Assembly: GCF_002000545.1 (NCBI RefSeq)
Contig: NZ_MLHL01000025.1
Location: 1-32,034, forward strand
DNA from: Rodentibacter trehalosifermentans
GTDB taxonomy: Bacteria; Pseudomonadota; Gammaproteobacteria; Enterobacterales; Pasteurellaceae
Reading direction: 5' to 3'
Length of the DNA: 32,034 bases
Part shown: one piece after another, positions 17,753 to 26,881 of the stretch
How the letters are laid out: each line of letters opens with the position of its first letter
Position numbering within the stretch: the stretch's first letter is position 1
The notes under the pieces: model-generated
The model's input: only the letters and a program-made list of their open reading frames with translations
Database searches by the model: none
What the model was told of the DNA's origin: nothing
Made by a program: the position numbers and the translations under genes

Positions 17753-20392
17753 ATGACACAAGAGTATGCAACTCTGCGTAATAACATCAATATGTTAGGA
17801 CGTTTTCTCGGCGAAACCATTAACGATGCACAAGGTGCAGATATTCTTGAACTGATTGAAAATATCCGCAAATTATCCCGTGATTCCCGGGCAGGAGACG
17901 ACAAAGCACGTCAAGCCTTGCTTGAAACCTTGGCAAACATTTCAACGGATAATATCATTCCTGTAGCCCGTGCATTCAGCCAATTTTTGAACCTCACCAA
18001 TATCGCTGAACAGTATCAAACGATCTCTCGTGAACATTTACAAAAAGCCCCTTCAGAGCGTTCTTTACATGCGCTATTTACCCGTTTAAAAGCGGAAAAT
18101 GCGTCAAAAGAAGCAGTTTATAAAACCATTGAGAAACTCTTAATCGAACTGGTGTTGACGGCACACCCAACAGAAACGACCCGCCGTTCACTTATCCATA
18201 AACATGTTGAAATCAACAAATGTTTAAGCAAATTAGAACACGGTGATCTGACACCTAAAGAACGAAGCATCATTGAGCGCCTGCTTCTTCGCTTAATTGC
18301 CGAAGCTTGGCATACCAATGAAATCCGCACCGTTCGTCCAACCCCTTTTGATGAAGCCAAATGGGGCTTTGCGATGTTGGAAAACAGCCTCTGGCAGGCT
18401 GTACCGGAATTTCTTCGTCAGCTAAATGAAAATGCCCGTGAATTTTTAGGTGATGATTTACCGGTGGGGCTAAAACCTGTACGCATTTCTTCTTGGATGG
18501 GGGGCGACCGTGATGGCAATCCATTTGTGACAGCTCAAATCACCCGAAAAGTACTCAATTTTGCCCGTTGGAAAGCGGCTGATTTATTCCTTCAAGATAT
18601 CAGCAAACTTGCCGATGAGCTTTCTATGGTGAAATGTACCGATGAATTTCGAGCAAAATATGGCGATCATTTAGAGCCTTATCGTGTGGTAGTAAAAGAC
18701 TTACGCAGCAAACTCACCACAACCCTTGCCTATTTTGATGATCTCCTTGCCGAGCGTCTGCCTCGTGTCACAGAAAATGACATTATTTTAGAGGATAACC
18801 AACTTTGGGAACCTCTTTATGATTGTTATCAATCCCTTATGGCATGCGGTATGCGGATTATTGCAAACGGCTCATTGCTTGATATTTTACACCGCATTCG
18901 TTGCTTTGGCGTCACCTTGTCACAAATGGATATTCGTCAAGAAAGCACCCGTCATACCGATGCCATTGCAGAAATCACCCGCTATATCGGCTTAGGCGAT
19001 TATTCCCAATGGACAGAAGAAGACAAACAAGCGTTCTTAATTCGTGAATTAAGTTCACGCCGTCCACTCATTCCTCAAAATTGGACACCTTCGGCGGAAA
19101 CACAAGAAATTTTAGATACTTGTAAAGTGGTTGCCGCCCAAAAACAAGGGGTGATTGCTTGTTATGTGATCTCTATGGCGCGCAGTGCCTCCGATGTGCT
19201 TGCCGTTCATTTATTATTAAAAGAAGCGGGGGTTTCCCACCATATCCCTGTGGTACCGCTTTTTGAAACCTTAGACGATTTAGATGCCGCAGAAGAAGTG
19301 ATGACACAACTCTTTAATATTGGCTGGTATCGAGGTGTCATCAACAACCGCCAAATGGTGATGATCGGCTATTCGGATTCTGCCAAAGATGCCGGCATGA
19401 TGGCAGCTTCTTGGGTGCAATATCGTGCTCAAGAAGCTTTAGTAAATTTAACGGAAAAACTAGGCATCGAACTCACCTTATTCCACGGACGTGGCGGCAC
19501 AATCGGCCGTGGTGGTGCACCGGCGCATGCCGCCCTCCTTTCCCAACCGCCCCGCTCATTAAAAAATGGCTTACGCGTTACAGAACAAGGGGAAATGATC
19601 CGCTTCAAACTGGGTTTACCTGCTGTGGCAGTGGAAACCTTCGACCTTTATGCCAGCGCTATTTTAGAGGCTAACCTCCTGCCACCGCCTGAACCTAAAG
19701 CGCAATGGCGTGACATTATGGATGAACTTTCCACCATTTCTTGCAAAATCTACCGTGATGTAGTGCGGGGCGATAAAGATTTTGTCCCTTACTTCCGTAG
19801 TGCCACACCGGAACAAGAACTTTCTAAATTGCCACTAGGGTCACGCCCGGCAAAACGCAATCCGAATGGTGGCGTTGAAAGCCTTCGAGCTATTCCTTGG
19901 ATTTTCGCTTGGATGCAAAATCGCCTTATGTTACCGGCATGGCTAGGCGCCGGTGCTTCTGTGCGTCAAGTCATTGAAAACGGCAAAGGTGAGAGCATTG
20001 AAGAAATGTGCCAAACCTGGCCATTTTTCTCCACCCGAATTGGGATGTTAGAAATGGTATTTAGCAAAGCAGACCTCTGGCTTTCACAGCAATATGACCA
20101 ACGTTTAGTGAAAAAAGAACTTTGGTATTTAGGCGAAAATCTACGCCAACAATTGCAAGCGGATATTCAAACGGTGCTTTCCCTTTCTCACCGTAATGAA
20201 CTGATGTCCGATTTACCGTGGATTGCCGAATCGATTGCCTTACGCAACATTTACACCGATCCGCTTAATCTTCTCCAAGTGGAACTCCTCCACCGCTTCC
20301 GTGAAAACCCGGATAGCCCAAACCCGGATGTGGAACAAGCCTTGATGATCACCATCACTGGCATTGCCGCAGGAATGCGTAATACGGGTTAG
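17753..20392 (+). CDS. ppc: phosphoenolpyruvate carboxylase
   Basis: An 879-residue enzyme carboxylating PEP to oxaloacetate, replenishing the TCA cycle and feeding succinate fermentation. Catalytic regions are clear: [13 protein letters not shown] with H138, [27 protein letters not shown] (glycine-rich loop) and the C-terminal MRNTG, where the free carboxylate contributes to allosteric aspartate binding in the E. coli enzyme. ATG 17753 is chosen because AGGAG (17741-17745) lies 7 bases upstream and the protein then begins MTQEYATLR; the frame is open from a TTG at 17681, but that part is hydrophobic and unlike the family. Confidence 0.98.
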   Translation: MTQEYATLRNNINMLGRFLGETINDAQGADILELIENIRKLSRDSRAGDDKARQALLETLANISTDNIIPVARAFSQFLNLTNIAEQYQTISREHLQKAPSERSLHALFTRLKAENASKEAVYKTIEKLLIELVLTAHPTETTRRSLIHKHVEINKCLSKLEHGDLTPKERSIIERLLLRLIAEAWHTNEIRTVRPTPFDEAKWGFAMLENSLWQAVPEFLRQLNENAREFLGDDLPVGLKPVRISSWMGGDRDGNPFVTAQITRKVLNFARWKAADLFLQDISKLADELSMVKCTDEFRAKYGDHLEPYRVVVKDLRSKLTTTLAYFDDLLAERLPRVTENDIILEDNQLWEPLYDCYQSLMACGMRIIANGSLLDILHRIRCFGVTLSQMDIRQESTRHTDAIAEITRYIGLGDYSQWTEEDKQAFLIRELSSRRPLIPQNWTPSAETQEILDTCKVVAAQKQGVIACYVISMARSASDVLAVHLLLKEAGVSHHIPVVPLFETLDDLDAAEEVMTQLFNIGWYRGVINNRQMVMIGYSDSAKDAGMMAASWVQYRAQEALVNLTEKLGIELTLFHGRGGTIGRGGAPAHAALLSQPPRSLKNGLRVTEQGEMIRFKLGLPAVAVETFDLYASAILEANLLPPPEPKAQWRDIMDELSTISCKIYRDVVRGDKDFVPYFRSATPEQELSKLPLGSRPAKRNPNGGVESLRAIPWIFAWMQNRLMLPAWLGAGASVRQVIENGKGESIEEMCQTWPFFSTRIGMLEMVFSKADLWLSQQYDQRLVKKELWYLGENLRQQLQADIQTVLSLSHRNELMSDLPWIAESIALRNIYTDPLNLLQVELLHRFRENPDSPNPDVEQALMITITGIAAGMRNTG

Positions 20393-20396
20393 TCGA

Positions 20397-20430
20397 GAAA
20401 AAGTGCGGTTAAATTCAACCGCACTTTTTC
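20397..20430. terminator. bidirectional USS-pair terminator between ppc and the marR gene
   Basis: A perfect 14-bp inverted repeat (20397-20410 with 20417-20430), loop AAATTC, with two exact USS. The stop codon of the convergent MarR-family gene (20429-20431) is built into the right arm. Confidence 0.85.
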
Positions 20431-20857
20431 AGTTTTCAATTTCCGCCCGCCAAATTTGATTAAGCTCGCCTATCAAGGTAAATAATTGAGTGGTTTTTTG
20501 TTTTCCAAGTGTATTAAATATTTTTTCAAATAAGGCGATTGTCGCTTGATAAATTGGCTCTGCCTGTTGTTTGCCTAATTCGGTTAATCGCATCATTTTT
20601 TCACGTTTATCACTTTGGCTTTCAAAAAATTCAATCCAGCCTTTCTCACGATATTCCTTACAAATATTGAATATGGTTTGTTTTGGCACATACCATTCCT
20701 CGCCAATCTGTTTTTGTGTGCATTGTCCGTTTTCGGCATGAGATAAGCTATAAAGTACAGCAAAATGGTGATAGTTTATCCCTAATTTCTTTACCCAACT
20801 ATCAAGCAAATCATCCATTTCTGAAACTTGCTTGCCGAGTTGATCAAAATGATTCAT
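20429..20857 (-). CDS. MarR-family transcriptional regulator
   Basis: A 142-residue winged-helix protein: helical N terminus (1-30), HTH with CTQKQIGEEWYVPKQTIFNI (about 51-70), wing with ESQSDKREKMMRLTELG (about 79-95) and a C-terminal dimerisation helix. MarR proteins bind inverted repeats as dimers and usually repress their own and a neighbouring gene until a ligand binds. It is divergent from the ABC-type membrane gene across 142 bp rich in inverted repeats. AAGGAGAT precedes ATG 20857. The ligand is unknown. Confidence 0.87.
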   Translation of the reverse strand: MNHFDQLGKQVSEMDDLLDSWVKKLGINYHHFAVLYSLSHAENGQCTQKQIGEEWYVPKQTIFNICKEYREKGWIEFFESQSDKREKMMRLTELGKQQAEPIYQATIALFEKIFNTLGKQKTTQLFTLIGELNQIWRAEIEN

Positions 20858-20911
20858 TGGTTATCTCCTTCTACTAAAAACTCATTATTCTAGCATATTT
20901 AATCTAAGAAT

Positions 20912-20980
20912 AGTCCTAAAATTTACTTGATTTTAGTCATTTTTAAGACTAAGATCTAAAAATTAGTAATATTTAGGACT
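20912..20980. promoter_or_regulatory. nested inverted repeats, likely MarR operator and promoter
   Basis: Outer dyad AGTCCTAAA (20912-20920) with TTTAGGACT (20972-20980), a perfect 9-bp match. Inner dyad TTAGTC (20933-20938) with GACTAA (20947-20952). A plus-strand promoter candidate, TTGATT (20927-20932) and TAAGAT (20950-20955) with a 17-bp spacer, has the inner dyad in the spacer and -10 box, where a bound repressor would block RNA polymerase. Confidence 0.6.
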
Positions 20981-20999
20981 TTACAATAGGATAATACGA

Positions 21000-21863
21000 G
21001 TGGAACAAATCAATTTCGGTGCATTAGACAATATTAAATCGATTGCAAAAAACAACAAAAAACGACTCTTTTTTACTTTTGGATTTGTCGCTTTAGAGAA
21101 TATTCTTTTTATTACCTATCCGCTTTTTGGCAGCTTTGCGGTAAATGCGATGATGAGTGGTAATGTAGCATTATCACTAACCTATTCACTTGTTGTATTC
21201 ATCATTTGGACAATAGGGGCGGCACGGCGTGCGGTTGATACACGCGCTTTTGCCCGTATTTATGCAGAACTTGCCGTTCCTGTGATATTAAACCAGCGAG
21301 AGAAAGGATTAGATAAATCAGCCATTGCAGCGCGTGTGGCACTCTCGCGTCAATTTGTGGATTTCTTTGAGCAACATTTACCCACACTTATTATGTCCGG
21401 CTTTTCTATTATGGGGGCGGCAATCATGCTGTTGTGGTTAGAATTTTGGTCTGGGGTAACCGCTTGTTTCATTTTGATATGCTTTGGGTTGATGTTGCCT
21501 AAATATGCTAAAACCAACGATTTGCTTTATTTAAAGCTCAATAATCGTTTAGAAAAAGAGGTGAATGTGATTGAACAAAAAAGCCATTACCACCTAAACA
21601 AGCACTATGATTGGCTCGCTATATTACGCATTCGTCTATCAAATCGTGAAGCGGCAGGCTATTTGTGGATTGGCGTGGCTTCAGCAATTTTATTTGGTGT
21701 GACAGTCGTTCATTTAGCTATGACCGAGGGTGTGCAAGCCGGGCATATTTATGCGGTGATGACCTATCTCTGGACTTTTGCCATAAGTCTTGATGATGCC
21801 CCGAGATTAATGGAGCAATTTTCCAATTTAAGAGATATTGGTAAACGGGTTGAGGTGCAATAA
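21000..21863 (+). CDS. ABC transporter six-transmembrane protein without ATPase domain
   Basis: A 287-residue membrane protein resembling the ABC_membrane_3 family, the six-helix region of exporter-type ABC transporters. Hydrophobic segments lie near 24-44, 58-78, 127-147, 150-168, 222-242 and 250-270. There is no Walker A, Walker B or LSGGQ sequence, and the downstream gene is bioD on the other strand, so no ATPase partner is encoded here. It starts at GTG 21000 with AGGA 8 bases upstream. Divergence from the MarR gene suggests inducible expression. Whether it pairs with a distant ATPase or works alone cannot be told. Confidence 0.75.
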   Translation: MEQINFGALDNIKSIAKNNKKRLFFTFGFVALENILFITYPLFGSFAVNAMMSGNVALSLTYSLVVFIIWTIGAARRAVDTRAFARIYAELAVPVILNQREKGLDKSAIAARVALSRQFVDFFEQHLPTLIMSGFSIMGAAIMLLWLEFWSGVTACFILICFGLMLPKYAKTNDLLYLKLNNRLEKEVNVIEQKSHYHLNKHYDWLAILRIRLSNREAAGYLWIGVASAILFGVTVVHLAMTEGVQAGHIYAVMTYLWTFAISLDDAPRLMEQFSNLRDIGKRVEVQ

Positions 21864-21896
21864 AAACACCAAGGAATTTGACCGCACTTTTATCCT

Positions 21897-22628
21897 TTAC
21901 TTTACCTGCTCCGTTTGCATATACAATAATCGATCAATATTTGTAAGATATTGTCCCAGCTCTTGGGTTTCCGGTTTGTGAAGATAAGGAATTTTGCCTA
22001 ATAAGGGGGCATCAATATTTTTCTCTAAGAAATCAATGATTTCCGCATAATGCCCTAAAAGCGGGTTGATTCGATTGGCGACCCAGCCTAATAAGGGCAC
22101 ACCTAGACTACGAATGGCTTGCACCGTTAATAAAGCATGGCTAATACAACCGTCTTTAATACCCACGACCAAAACAATAGGCATTTTTTGTTCCTTAACC
22201 CAATCGGCAAAACCTTTTCCCTCTGTCATCGGTGTGAGCAATCCAAACGCCCCCTCGACCGCAACCGATTGATATTTTTGACATAATTTATCAAGCATAG
22301 CATTAATTTTATCCAGTTTAATGCGAGACTTGCTTTCAACCAACATTGGCAGACTATGGTTAAAGGTATAACTATTAATTTCCTCATAGGTCACACTTTG
22401 CTTGGTTGAGTTCATCAAAACCAAAACATCCGTATTTTCTTTATTATCGTAATCGGAAATGACGTTCTGCTCCCGCACTGTCGGATAAATACTTTCTTCT
22501 GCATTACAAGCAATGGGTTTAAAACCGACAATATTTACCCCTCGACTTTGTAGAGCTTGAATAATTGCCCGGCAAGCAGTAGTTTTACCTACATCGGTAT
22601 CTGTTCCGGTAATAAAAAAGCTACTCAT
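21897..22628 (-). CDS. bioD: dethiobiotin synthase
   Basis: A 243-residue P-loop enzyme forming the ureido ring of dethiobiotin from 7,8-diaminopelargonic acid, CO2 and ATP. The nucleotide loop GTDTDVGKTTA is at about 8-18; the VEGAFGLLTPM segment near 129-139 matches the family's VEGAGG region with Phe in place of the second Gly. It stands apart from other biotin genes and resembles the second BioD copy (BioD2/YnfK-like) of some gammaproteobacteria. AAGGAG precedes ATG 22628. It lies downstream of ycgL on the same strand, an order I recall in H. influenzae. A USS is just past its stop (21881-21889). Confidence 0.9.
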   Translation of the reverse strand: MSSFFITGTDTDVGKTTACRAIIQALQSRGVNIVGFKPIACNAEESIYPTVREQNVISDYDNKENTDVLVLMNSTKQSVTYEEINSYTFNHSLPMLVESKSRIKLDKINAMLDKLCQKYQSVAVEGAFGLLTPMTEGKGFADWVKEQKMPIVLVVGIKDGCISHALLTVQAIRSLGVPLLGWVANRINPLLGHYAEIIDFLEKNIDAPLLGKIPYLHKPETQELGQYLTNIDRLLYMQTEQVK

Positions 22629-22759
22629 ATTTTCTCCTTAAATCTTCTCATTTAGGCTGAAAAGCAACAGCTTCAAAGTGCGGATGATTTTAAAAGTATT
22701 CTTGGATAAAAATTTGAGTTAACGCAAAATTTATTACTTTTCTAACAAAAATTTAACGA

Positions 22760-23026
22760 TTATTTGATCTCACTCAAACTATTAAATAAGCCATCATCTT
22801 GTTTCGGCATTTGTAAATAAAACCCTTGTGCGATAATTTTTTCACGTACTTCATTTTTATCAGCATTGTGAAGTGATTTATTACCGGCTAAATTAAACAT
22901 CATCACCAATTCAGGCTTGCCAAAATGTTCTAACAGTGCAGATGGAATTGAAGAAAAATCATCACGTTTTTGAATATAAAGGTAGCTGCCCGGTTTTTTT
23001 CGGCTTCTATAGATCGTACAAAGCAT
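22760..23026 (-). CDS. ycgL: YcgL domain protein
   Basis: An 88-residue soluble protein of the YcgL family (beginning [18 protein letters not shown]), widespread in gammaproteobacteria, of known fold but no firm function. ATG 23026 is preferred because GGGGAG lies a few bases upstream and homologues begin with this M-x-C-x-[IV]-Y-R-S motif; the frame also runs upstream through the terminator hairpin region. About 130 bp separates it from bioD. Confidence 0.87.
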   Translation of the reverse strand: MLCTIYRSRKKPGSYLYIQKRDDFSSIPSALLEHFGKPELVMMFNLAGNKSLHNADKNEVREKIIAQGFYLQMPKQDDGLFNSLSEIK

Positions 23027-23045
23027 TATTTTTCTCCCCAAAAAG

Positions 23046-23075
23046 AAAATCCCCGCCAAATAGGGCAGGGATTTT
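23046..23075 (-). terminator. intrinsic terminator after the repeat lipoprotein gene
   Basis: On the minus strand a 12-bp stem with one wobble pair (23075-23064 with 23057-23046) and a 6-nt loop is followed by TTTTCTTTTT-like sequence. It lies between the lipoprotein stop (23089) and the ycgL start (23026), its tail adjoining the ycgL ribosome-binding site. Confidence 0.7.
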
Positions 23076-23088
23076 GTATTTTACATAC

Positions 23089-23655
23089 TTATTTTGCTGC
23101 ATCTTTTACCGCATCTACGGCTTCTGCCGCTTTTTCAGTTGCTGCATCTTTCATTGAAGATACGGCTTCTTTTGCTTCATCCATTTTTGTCGTTGCCGCC
23201 TCTTTCATTTCAGCTGCTTTATCTGATGCCTTATTTGTCATCTCTTCCATTTTGCTGACCGCCGCATCTTTCATTTCAGTAGCTTTATCTGATGCTTTAT
23301 TTGTCATTTCTTCCATTTTGTTGACAGCTGCATCTTTTGCTTCTTCAACTTTGGCTACAGCCGCATCTTTAACTTCAGATACTTTATCCATTGCAGCATT
23401 TTTGGCATCTTCAGCCACAGATTTAGCAGAATCCATTGCATTGGCTGCCGCATCTTTTACATCCGCAACTGCTTGTTTTGCAGAATCTTTTACATCGGAT
23501 GCGGCATTCACTGCGGCATCTTTCACTTCAGTGACGGCGCTCGTTGCCGCTTCTTTAGCGTCTTCCACTTTTTGAGTTGCCTCTTGTTTATCAAAACAAC
23601 CGGTTACAGCTAAACTTGCACCAAGTACTAATGCGGCTAATGCTGATTTTTTCAT
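23089..23655 (-). CDS. lipoprotein built of Ala/Lys-rich 11-residue repeats
   Basis: A 188-residue protein with a lipoprotein signal: MKKSALAALVLGASLAVTG then C20 (lipobox VTGC). The mature part has almost no aromatic residues and consists of 11-residue units such as VKDAAVNAASD, KDAAVAKVEEA and KDAAVNKMEEM, the pattern of LEA-like proteins and right-handed helical coiled coils. Residues 113-134 and 135-156 form a near-perfect 22-residue tandem repeat (KMEEMTNKASDKA...). It should be an amphipathic, helical, membrane-anchored periplasmic or surface protein. AGGAG precedes ATG 23655 and a terminator follows, so it is probably monocistronic. I know no assigned function; structural spacer, desiccation/osmotic protection and adhesin-like roles are all possible. 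Confidence 0.85.
   Translation of the reverse strand: MKKSALAALVLGASLAVTGCFDKQEATQKVEDAKEAATSAVTEVKDAAVNAASDVKDSAKQAVADVKDAAANAMDSAKSVAEDAKNAAMDKVSEVKDAAVAKVEEAKDAAVNKMEEMTNKASDKATEMKDAAVSKMEEMTNKASDKAAEMKEAATTKMDEAKEAVSSMKDAATEKAAEAVDAVKDAAK
23188..23319 (-). repeat. two tandem 66-bp units within the lipoprotein gene
   Basis: Coding units 23319-23254 and 23253-23188 encode almost the same 22 residues; differences include Thr/Ala and Asp/Glu changes. This is a direct duplication able to expand or shrink by slipped pairing or recombination while keeping frame. Confidence 0.8.
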
Positions 23656-23904
23656 TTTTAATCTCCTATTGAATGAAATAAACGGGAAAACCTATTAAGG
23701 TTGCGCGACGTAGTTTACGCAAAAAAATGCAAAATAAAATAGCCGAAAAAAAACTTTACATTTCCCTCACGCAAAACTGACTATTAATCAAACAACCAAA
23801 ACAATAACCCACTGAAACACAAGTATTTTTTTAAAAGTTCCCATTTTTAAATTTATTTTTTGTAAAGAAATAAATCCTTTAAAAAGGATGCTTTTTTAGC
23901 CAAT
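23656..23904. other. intergenic region between sixA and the lipoprotein gene
   Basis: About 250 bp of very AT-rich sequence without a convincing ORF. It should hold the lipoprotein promoter (minus strand; TTGCGT then TTAATA with about 18 bp between is a weak candidate at about 23690-23720). A short AT-rich hairpin ATCCTTT/AAAGGAT (23874-23889) followed on the minus strand by TTATTTCTTT may end sixA. Confidence 0.4.
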
Positions 23905-24390
23905 TTAAAGCATTTCCAGTGGGTAATGATGTGTCAAAATCTCTCCTTTTCCCATTTTCCAATCTACTTGTACAAGGGTTGCTGGATAAAAACTCACGGG
24001 GTTTCGTTTGCCATAAAGTTCAGCCACAATTTCCCCGACTAAGGGTAAATGGGAAATAAGCAAAACGGATCCCACTCCTTCATTTTCTAGCACGGATAAA
24101 TAATTGACGACAAGCTCAGCAGAACCATAAGGGGTGATACCATCCCAAATCTCTTGTTTGTTTTTTAACGCCGAATCAAATGCTACATCAACTTCTTCAA
24201 AAGTTTCCAAAGCTCTTTGATAAGGGCTGACAAGCACAAGATCAAATGAAAGTGCGGTGGATTTTATATAATTTTTTAACCATTCACCTTGTGCAAAAGC
24301 TTGTTTTTTACCATAGTCGGTTAAATGGCGTTCTTTATCGGTTTTTGCCATCACTTCAGCTTCACCGTGGCGCATAACAAAAATATTCAT
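23905..24390 (-). CDS. sixA: phosphohistidine phosphatase SixA
   Basis: A 161-residue histidine phosphatase (phosphoglycerate mutase-like superfamily). The catalytic RHGEAE motif begins at R7-H8 and the second histidine is in LLISHLPLVGEI (about 131-142). E. coli SixA dephosphorylates phosphohistidine on signalling/phosphotransferase proteins, recently linked to the nitrogen PTS. A USS lies in the coding region (24250-24258). It follows glmM on the same strand, but a terminator-like hairpin separates them. Confidence 0.92.
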   Translation of the reverse strand: MNIFVMRHGEAEVMAKTDKERHLTDYGKKQAFAQGEWLKNYIKSTALSFDLVLVSPYQRALETFEEVDVAFDSALKNKQEIWDGITPYGSAELVVNYLSVLENEGVGSVLLISHLPLVGEIVAELYGKRNPVSFYPATLVQVDWKMGKGEILTHHYPLEML

Positions 24391-24414
24391 TTTGCTTTCC
24401 TAAATTTAAAAAAC

Positions 24415-24442
24415 TGACCGCTCTTTTTTCAAAAAGCGGTCA
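24415..24442 (-). terminator. terminator between glmM and sixA
   Basis: TGACCGCT (24415-24422) pairs with AGCGGTCA (24435-24442); on the minus strand the stem is followed by GTTTTTT. The arms resemble degenerate USS (AAGAGCGGT-like) rather than exact copies. Confidence 0.65.
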
Positions 24443-24449
24443 AAACTAA

Positions 24450-25784
24450 TTAATTGGCTTTTACTGCTTCGGCAATTTCTTCTGCACATTGCTGGGCAAG
24501 TTCACCGTCTTGGCATTCGACCATTACACGGATTAAAGGCTCAGTACCGGATTTACGTAATAAAATTCGGCCTTTTCCAGCTAAACGTTTTTCAACCTCT
24601 GCCGCCACTGCTTTTACAGCCTCACTTTCTAATGGATTTTTCCCCCCGGCAAAACGCACATTAATGAGAACCTGAGGGAATAACTTCACTGCACTTACCA
24701 ATTCATTGAGGGAAAGTTTATGCTGAACCATAGCAGCCAACACCGCTAATGAAGCAACAATGCCATCACCTGTGGTATTTTTATCGGAAATAATAATATG
24801 ACCGGAGTTTTCTCCCCCAAGTGTCCAACCGTTTTCCAACATTTTTTCAAGAACATAACGGTCACCCACATTGGCACGAACAAAAGGGACACCCAGCATT
24901 TTTAGGGCAATTTCAAGGCTCATATTACTCATTAATGTGCCCACGACCCCGCCTTTTAATTGTCCGGCTCGCAATGCTTCTCGAGCAATAATGAAGAGAA
25001 TTTGGTCGCCATCAATTTTATTTCCGAGGTGATCTACCATCATAATGCGGTCGCCATCACCATCATAAGCCAAGCCGACATCAGCCTTCATCTCCAACAC
25101 TTTTGCCTGCAATGCCCGAACATCCGTTGCACCGCATTGTTCGTTGATATTGACCCCATTTGGTTCTGTGCCGATTTCAATAACTTCTGCACCCAATTCA
25201 CGCAATACATTCGGGGCGATGTGATAGGTCGCCCCGTTGGCGCAATCCACCACAATTTTATAGCCCTCTAAGCCTAAATGCGCCGGGAATGTGCCTTTAC
25301 AAAATTCAATATAGCGTCCGGCGGCATCATTAATCCGACGGGCTTTTCCCAATTCTGCAGATTCAACACAATCCATGGGCTGCTCTAACATCGCTTCAAT
25401 GGCTTCTTCAATTTCATCGGGTAATTTTGTGCCTTGGGCTGAGAAAAATTTAATGCCGTTATCATAATAAGGATTATGAGAAGCGGAAATGACAATGCCC
25501 GCTTCTGCACGGAAGGTTCGGGTTAAATAAGCAATTGCCGGTGTCGGCATTGGGCCGGTAAAGGCGGCTGAAAGTCCCGCAGCGGCAAGCCCTGCTTCAA
25601 GCGCCGATTCCAACATATAGCCCGAAATACGGGTATCTTTACCAATTAAAACGGTTTTTGATCCTTGTGAAGCCAGCACTTTACCTGCCGCCCAACCTAA
25701 TTTTAGGGCGAAATCAGGGGTAATCGGGTAAGTTCCGACTTTACCACGCACGCCATCTGTACCAAAATATTTACGTTCTGCCAT
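24450..25784 (-). CDS. glmM: phosphoglucosamine mutase
   Basis: A 444-residue alpha-D-phosphohexomutase converting glucosamine-6-phosphate to glucosamine-1-phosphate for UDP-GlcNAc, peptidoglycan and lipopolysaccharide. Phosphorylated S102 is in [13 protein letters not shown], the Mg site is AYDGDGDR (about 239-246) and the phosphate-binding [12 protein letters not shown] is near the C terminus. It matches E. coli GlmM in length (445). ATG 25784 has AAGGAAT upstream. It is 33 bp downstream of folP, the widespread folP-glmM pairing. Confidence 0.98.
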   Translation of the reverse strand: MAERKYFGTDGVRGKVGTYPITPDFALKLGWAAGKVLASQGSKTVLIGKDTRISGYMLESALEAGLAAAGLSAAFTGPMPTPAIAYLTRTFRAEAGIVISASHNPYYDNGIKFFSAQGTKLPDEIEEAIEAMLEQPMDCVESAELGKARRINDAAGRYIEFCKGTFPAHLGLEGYKIVVDCANGATYHIAPNVLRELGAEVIEIGTEPNGVNINEQCGATDVRALQAKVLEMKADVGLAYDGDGDRIMMVDHLGNKIDGDQILFIIAREALRAGQLKGGVVGTLMSNMSLEIALKMLGVPFVRANVGDRYVLEKMLENGWTLGGENSGHIIISDKNTTGDGIVASLAVLAAMVQHKLSLNELVSAVKLFPQVLINVRFAGGKNPLESEAVKAVAAEVEKRLAGKGRILLRKSGTEPLIRVMVECQDGELAQQCAEEIAEAVKAN

Positions 25785-25817
25785 AATTTATTCCTTTATT
25801 TTATTCATCTTCATCAG

Positions 25818-26645
25818 TTAGGCATTTTCTACTGCCTGCCAAATTTTGAGTGCATCAGCTGTGGCTGCCACATCATGTACCCGTAAAATCTTGGCCCCGT
25901 TCTGAGCCGCGATTAACGCTCCACTCACACTGCCGACCATTCTTTCCCCTACCGGTTTATCCAATACCGCTCCAATCATTGATTTGCGTGATAAACCGGC
26001 AAGCACAGGATAACCTTCATCACAAAATACACGAAGTTGTTGTAACAATTGATAATTATGTTGAACGGTTTTGCCAAAGCCGAACCCCATATCCCAAATT
26101 AAATGTTGTTTTTTTATACCTGCCGCAATACAAATTGCTGAACGCTGACGTAAAAAATCAAGCACTTCTGCTACCACATCCTGATATTGAGGATTGGCTT
26201 GCATTGTACTTGGCTCACCTTGCATATGCATAAGGCAAACCGGCAAATCCAATTTCGCCGCCACCGCTAAGGCATTCGGTGCTTGTAACGCACGAATATC
26301 ATTGATCAAATCCATCCCCACTTTTGCCGCTTCTTCCATCACGATAGCTTTCGAAGTATCCACCGAAATCCAACAATCAAAACGCTGACGAACGGCTTCG
26401 ACTAAGGGGATAACACGGTAAAGCTCTTCTTGCTCGGACACTGCCTCTGCCATTGGGCGAGTAGATTCGCCCCCAATATCGATAATGCCAGCTCCTTCAT
26501 TGAGCATTTTTTCTACTTGAAAAAGGGCTTTATCAAGAGTAAAAAATTTTCCACTATCCGAAAAAGAATCCGGAGTGAAATTTAAAATCCCCATAATCTG
26601 AGGGTGTGATAAATCAAGGGATTTATTATTGGTATAAAGTCTCAT
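25818..26645 (-). CDS. folP: dihydropteroate synthase
   Basis: A 275-residue TIM-barrel enzyme joining p-aminobenzoate to 6-hydroxymethyl-7,8-dihydropterin pyrophosphate in folate synthesis; the sulfonamide target. Signatures: MGILNFTPDSFSDSG (about 18-32), IDIGGESTRP (about 55-64), FGFGKTVQHN and GLSRKSMIG, with RVHDV near the end. ATG 26645 is chosen from homology; upstream codons to 26783 are unlike the family. No Shine-Dalgarno precedes it: the upstream bases are a USS (26647-26655). ftsH, the usual upstream neighbour, is absent here. Confidence 0.96.
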   Translation of the reverse strand: MRLYTNNKSLDLSHPQIMGILNFTPDSFSDSGKFFTLDKALFQVEKMLNEGAGIIDIGGESTRPMAEAVSEQEELYRVIPLVEAVRQRFDCWISVDTSKAIVMEEAAKVGMDLINDIRALQAPNALAVAAKLDLPVCLMHMQGEPSTMQANPQYQDVVAEVLDFLRQRSAICIAAGIKKQHLIWDMGFGFGKTVQHNYQLLQQLRVFCDEGYPVLAGLSRKSMIGAVLDKPVGERMVGSVSGALIAAQNGAKILRVHDVAATADALKIWQAVENA

Positions 26646-26684
26646 AAAGTGCGGTCGGTTTTTAGGGTGAATTTGAGGTGGGGA

Positions 26685-26690
26685 ATTATA
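26685..26690 (-). promoter_or_regulatory. possible folP -10 box
   Basis: TATAAT on the minus strand about 40 bases before the folP ATG. The best -35-like match (TTGACG) is only 9 bp away, so a spacer of normal length has no good -35; an activator or another promoter may be involved. Confidence 0.35.
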
Positions 26691-26822
26691 GCGAAATCCC
26701 GTCAAGAAAAGAACCACTATATAGAAATAAGCCTTGCACAGTGAAAACTTTAATTCACTTTTGGACATCTTTCCCAATTTCAAAATATGCCATAATTTTA
26801 ATTATGACTTCCGTGGAATTAG

Positions 26823-26828
26823 TATAAT
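26823..26828 (+). promoter_or_regulatory. possible plus-strand -10 box with nearby palindrome
   Basis: TATAAT at 26823-26828 lies shortly after a palindrome CATAATT/AATTATG (26791-26797 and 26800-26806). It could drive a short rightward transcript ending at the USS-pair hairpin at 26990-27020. No good -35 at 17 bp. Confidence 0.35.
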
Positions 26829-26881
26829 GCTCTATTTGAAAGGTAATTTGCCGGAAAGAGGAAATAAAAAAGCCGTTTGAT

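Noticed and set aside
23188-23319. CRISPR or phase-variation repeat array
   Set aside because: The two 66-bp units are in-frame coding repeats without spacers, and no homopolymer or tetranucleotide tract able to switch a gene on or off was seen in any ORF.
22970-23575. A 201-codon plus-strand ORF opposite the repeat lipoprotein
   Set aside because: It is the antisense reading of the Ala/Lys-rich repeats, giving Ala/Ser/Phe low complexity; the minus-strand gene has lipobox, ribosome-binding site and terminator.
26827-26880. A 17-codon ORF upstream of the 36-codon candidate, as a leader peptide
   Set aside because: Its ATG overlaps the TATAAT box at 26823-26828, so it would not be in the transcript from that promoter.
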